Below are positions 61,601 to 64,000 of a DNA stretch of 64,000 bases, piece after piece. The notes under the pieces were generated by a model that searched no databases, was not told the origin of the DNA, and worked only from the letters and a program-made list of their open reading frames with translations. Origin of the DNA: Diadophis punctatus similis. Taxonomy: Eukaryota > Chordata > Lepidosauria > Squamata > Dipsadidae. Position 1 is the stretch's first letter; each line of letters opens with the position of its first letter. The position numbers were made by a program, and so were the translations under genes. Location of the stretch: the NCBI GenBank assembly GCA_023053685.1, contig JALIGW010000029.1, forward strand, positions 5,267,707 to 5,331,706. Direction: 5' to 3'.

Positions 61601-64000
61601 TTACAAGTATATGACATTGTGTTTCTAAGTCTAATTAAGCAGGCATATCTATTGGTTAGCACGGTCTGACACTGCCCTACTCCACACCTTCTCTTTTAAT
61701 GCTGTACTCCACACCACCTCTTTTAATGCTGTCAATCTGGTTTTAGTTAAAGTGGCCTTCGTATACACTTGAATGGACAAAGGCAGTCATCATCTTTGGT
61801 TGTGTACTTGAAGCTATGGATGTGCAGAGTCTTTTACGTAAGGGGTACTGGGTGTTGGTTTTGCAGGAACAGGTTCTGCAGGAACAAGAAAGACTGAGTG
61901 TGTTGTTGCAATAATGTCCTTGCTATCCAGCTCATCAGGGTAGTTGCTAGCCTGGAGCATGAAGCCTGTGGATCAGTCTTCATGGAATATTTGTGGGTAT
62001 GTGTGTGAATCTTTTTGCAGTGAAAATCAATACTACTTTAACAACCAAGAAGGGGGGAAATATAATTTAGGCGTAACATTTTTCAATGCTAAGTAGTCAG
62101 TGTTAAATGTTTTACAGCAGAGATGTTGACCTTTTAATTGATTTATTTCCCTCTCTTCTTGGTTCCAGTTAAGGCATTGGTAAATATAGGTCATAATGTA
62201 CACAAGCCAATTATTTCCTGGTGCTCTTCTCTGAATAACTCTCTTCTGGGGAATTTGCCAACTTCCTGTTCATTCTAACTATATAAGCAAGAATTGCCTA
62301 TCATATTTTCTAGTGAAAATGTGCTTCAGTAAATAGGCATTCTCTGTTTAGAATATTTCTTTTGCAGAGAATGCCCCTGATCAGAATATTTATTTTTCTG
62401 GAACTGCAGTTATAAACAAAGTTAATGGAATTGAATATACATCTAAAAGATGCCAATAGTTTGCATTCTTCACATAATCTCAGTTATCTACAGCTGTCAG
62501 TTTCATATGTTTTGTATCAAAGTTAATGAGACGTATGCACAATCGCCTGTGTCCTTGGTCAGTACCACAGTTTTAATTACCACTTAAATTATGAAGACCA
62601 GTCAAGATTCATAAACTGCCTTCACCTCATCACACCCCTGAAATTACATTTCAGTTTTGTCTCTTACTGTCCTTTACCCAATGTGAGTGCATATTGTCTG
62701 GAAATTTTACATTTAATTTTGTTTGCCCGAATAAGGGAATGCCTTATTTCTTGAGAAATTCTGAGTACACATCATTGTACTTCCACATAAATAGTCTTCA
62801 AAATATTGAAGAATAGTTTGGGATGTTGAGGAGTGGTGATCAAATAGCCAGGTTTAGCTTCTGTTGAACCTTGCAGAAAGAGAATGTGAGGTACCCATTT
62901 CTGTGTTCACTGGGATGAGAAGTAGAGTGCAGGAGGTTATTAAATTAATGTTGAAGGAGGGGCTGGTGTCAAATACAAAACAGTTTTTGTAATTGCACAG
63001 TGGAACATCACCCCACCCCTTTCCAATTTCCCATATCCAGGCTGTCCTTTCCAACTTGACTTTGCTGCTGGAAAAACAACAAAGACAGTATCTAGTGTGA
63101 TGGGCAGTTGGTAAAGCAAGACTTGTCATTTAATTAGTGTCTTAACATTGCCACCAGAATGCATCACTTATATTGGTGGAGCTCCATAGTCCCTTGCTTT
63201 GTCATGTAAATAAGCCATCTTTTTAACTACAGGTTTAAAGACCTTCCCTGAGACCTGATCTCTTAGGAATAAGGGATTATACTTTTTATAAAGTACGGTA
63301 AGTCATTATATGGTATAAACATGAGACCATTAGAATTTTCTCCTCCTGCCTGTTTGCTTTTCTTCAGAGATCTTAGAACATTGAAACTGAGTGAACTGAG
63401 GCAAAAGAAGCACTGTTACAACAAAGGGATCTGTTGCAATAATTGCATATAATTGAGGGCTTATGGTGATCTTAAATCTTCCCCTGCCCTGCTTGGTTTA
63501 TTGAAGACATTGAAGAAATGCCTTTTCTGTGGCATTTCTTAGCACCTCATGAAGGTAAAACTAGCTGCAGAAGGAATTTTGTTAACCTTTCTTTTGCTCT
63601 TGCAGCAGGACCCTCTCATGTTTGTTATTTTGGCAAGAAATGTACTATACTCCAAAGAGTTACCCCAATAGACTATCCTGGGTTAAATGGTTGTCAAAAT
63701 AAGCAATATCTTGGCAGCTGTTAGCTATATCACTGTTTGCTTAGCTTTTATTCCTTGGATCAGGATTGAGAAGATGAGACAGCAAAACAGCTGCCAATCA
63801 AATAGGGGGCTGTCAAAATATTTCCAGTCCCATGATGAGAGCAGGGAGAGCCAGCTTTTGCTTCTCAGGGTAAATGTGGAAAGAACGACCTGTTATTCCA
63901 GTAAATTTGTGTTCCTAACCTGTGTTTGTTTAAATTACATAGAGGAGCACAATTTGGAAGATGAATTTATGGATGAGATGAAAGACTGATTAACCAATTC
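58663..64000. other. Repeat-poor intron sequence
   Basis: Over 5 kb with no transposon ends, no long open frame and few microsatellites. This contrasts with the rest of the window. It may include conserved regulatory sequence, but this cannot be judged from one genome by eye. Confidence 0.45.

Larger units (their letters stand above)
46945..64000 (+). other. DTX4: DTX4 intron 1 (at least 17 kb)
   Basis: No second WWE domain, RING or deltex C-terminal coding sequence can be found downstream, so the intron extends beyond the window. Repeats are concentrated before about 57.6 kb. Short open frames in it, such as those near 48270, 48710 and 63690, do not resemble deltex or any family I know. Confidence 0.75.

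Overview
The window is vertebrate genomic DNA, most likely from a squamate reptile and probably a snake. The evidence is the repeat content: two Sauria-type tRNA SINEs, an RTE/BovB-like LINE remnant, a CR1/L3 LINE with an AATAG microsatellite tail as described from snakes, long L1 copies, and many short hAT and TA-flanked palindromic elements. There are no bacterial genes, operons, CRISPR arrays, rRNA genes or intact tRNA genes.

Only two host genes can be supported. The first is a FAM111A-like nuclear serine protease (coding exon 10063-11982, +), with a CpG-rich candidate promoter/first exon at about 9290-9790. Its C-terminal tail, stop codon and nearest AATAAA lie in LINE-derived sequence. 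The second is the first coding exon of DTX4 (46728-46938, +), inside a CpG island at about 45290-47060. Its first intron fills the rest of the window. FAM111 next to DTX4 in the same orientation matches the arrangement on human chromosome 11, which supports both calls.

The DNA between and around them is mostly transposable elements. Region 1-9290 holds hAT elements, two copies of a palindromic TA-flanked family, an antisense L1 end and CR1 pieces. Region 11850-21000 holds a LINE 3' end, an L1-like retroinsert, a solo LTR, an L2-type fragment split by a 1.5-kb hAT element, a 5'-truncated L1 with a 17-bp target duplication, and more hAT elements. Region 21016-33635 is one full-length but decayed L1 flanked by an 11-bp target duplication, with two later insertions inside it: a 1.3-kb TA-flanked element and a complete Ty1/copia retrotransposon (28260-32882). 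Region 33960-44750 holds LTRs, TA elements (one with a 0.7-kb internal palindrome), BovB-like and CR1 remnants and a SINE. Region 46939-64000 is DTX4 intron 1, with repeats up to about 57.6 kb and largely unannotatable sequence afterwards.

The most notable item is the copia element. Its two 266-bp LTRs read as identical, it has a 5-bp target duplication and a primer site matching an internal cut of initiator tRNA-Met, and its reading frame spans zinc knuckle, protease, DD35E integrase, reverse transcriptase and RNase H. These features imply recent movement of a Ty1/copia element, a group that is sparse in amniotes. Boundaries given with target-site duplications were read by eye from the sequence; family names rest on recalled family features and were not checked by a search.
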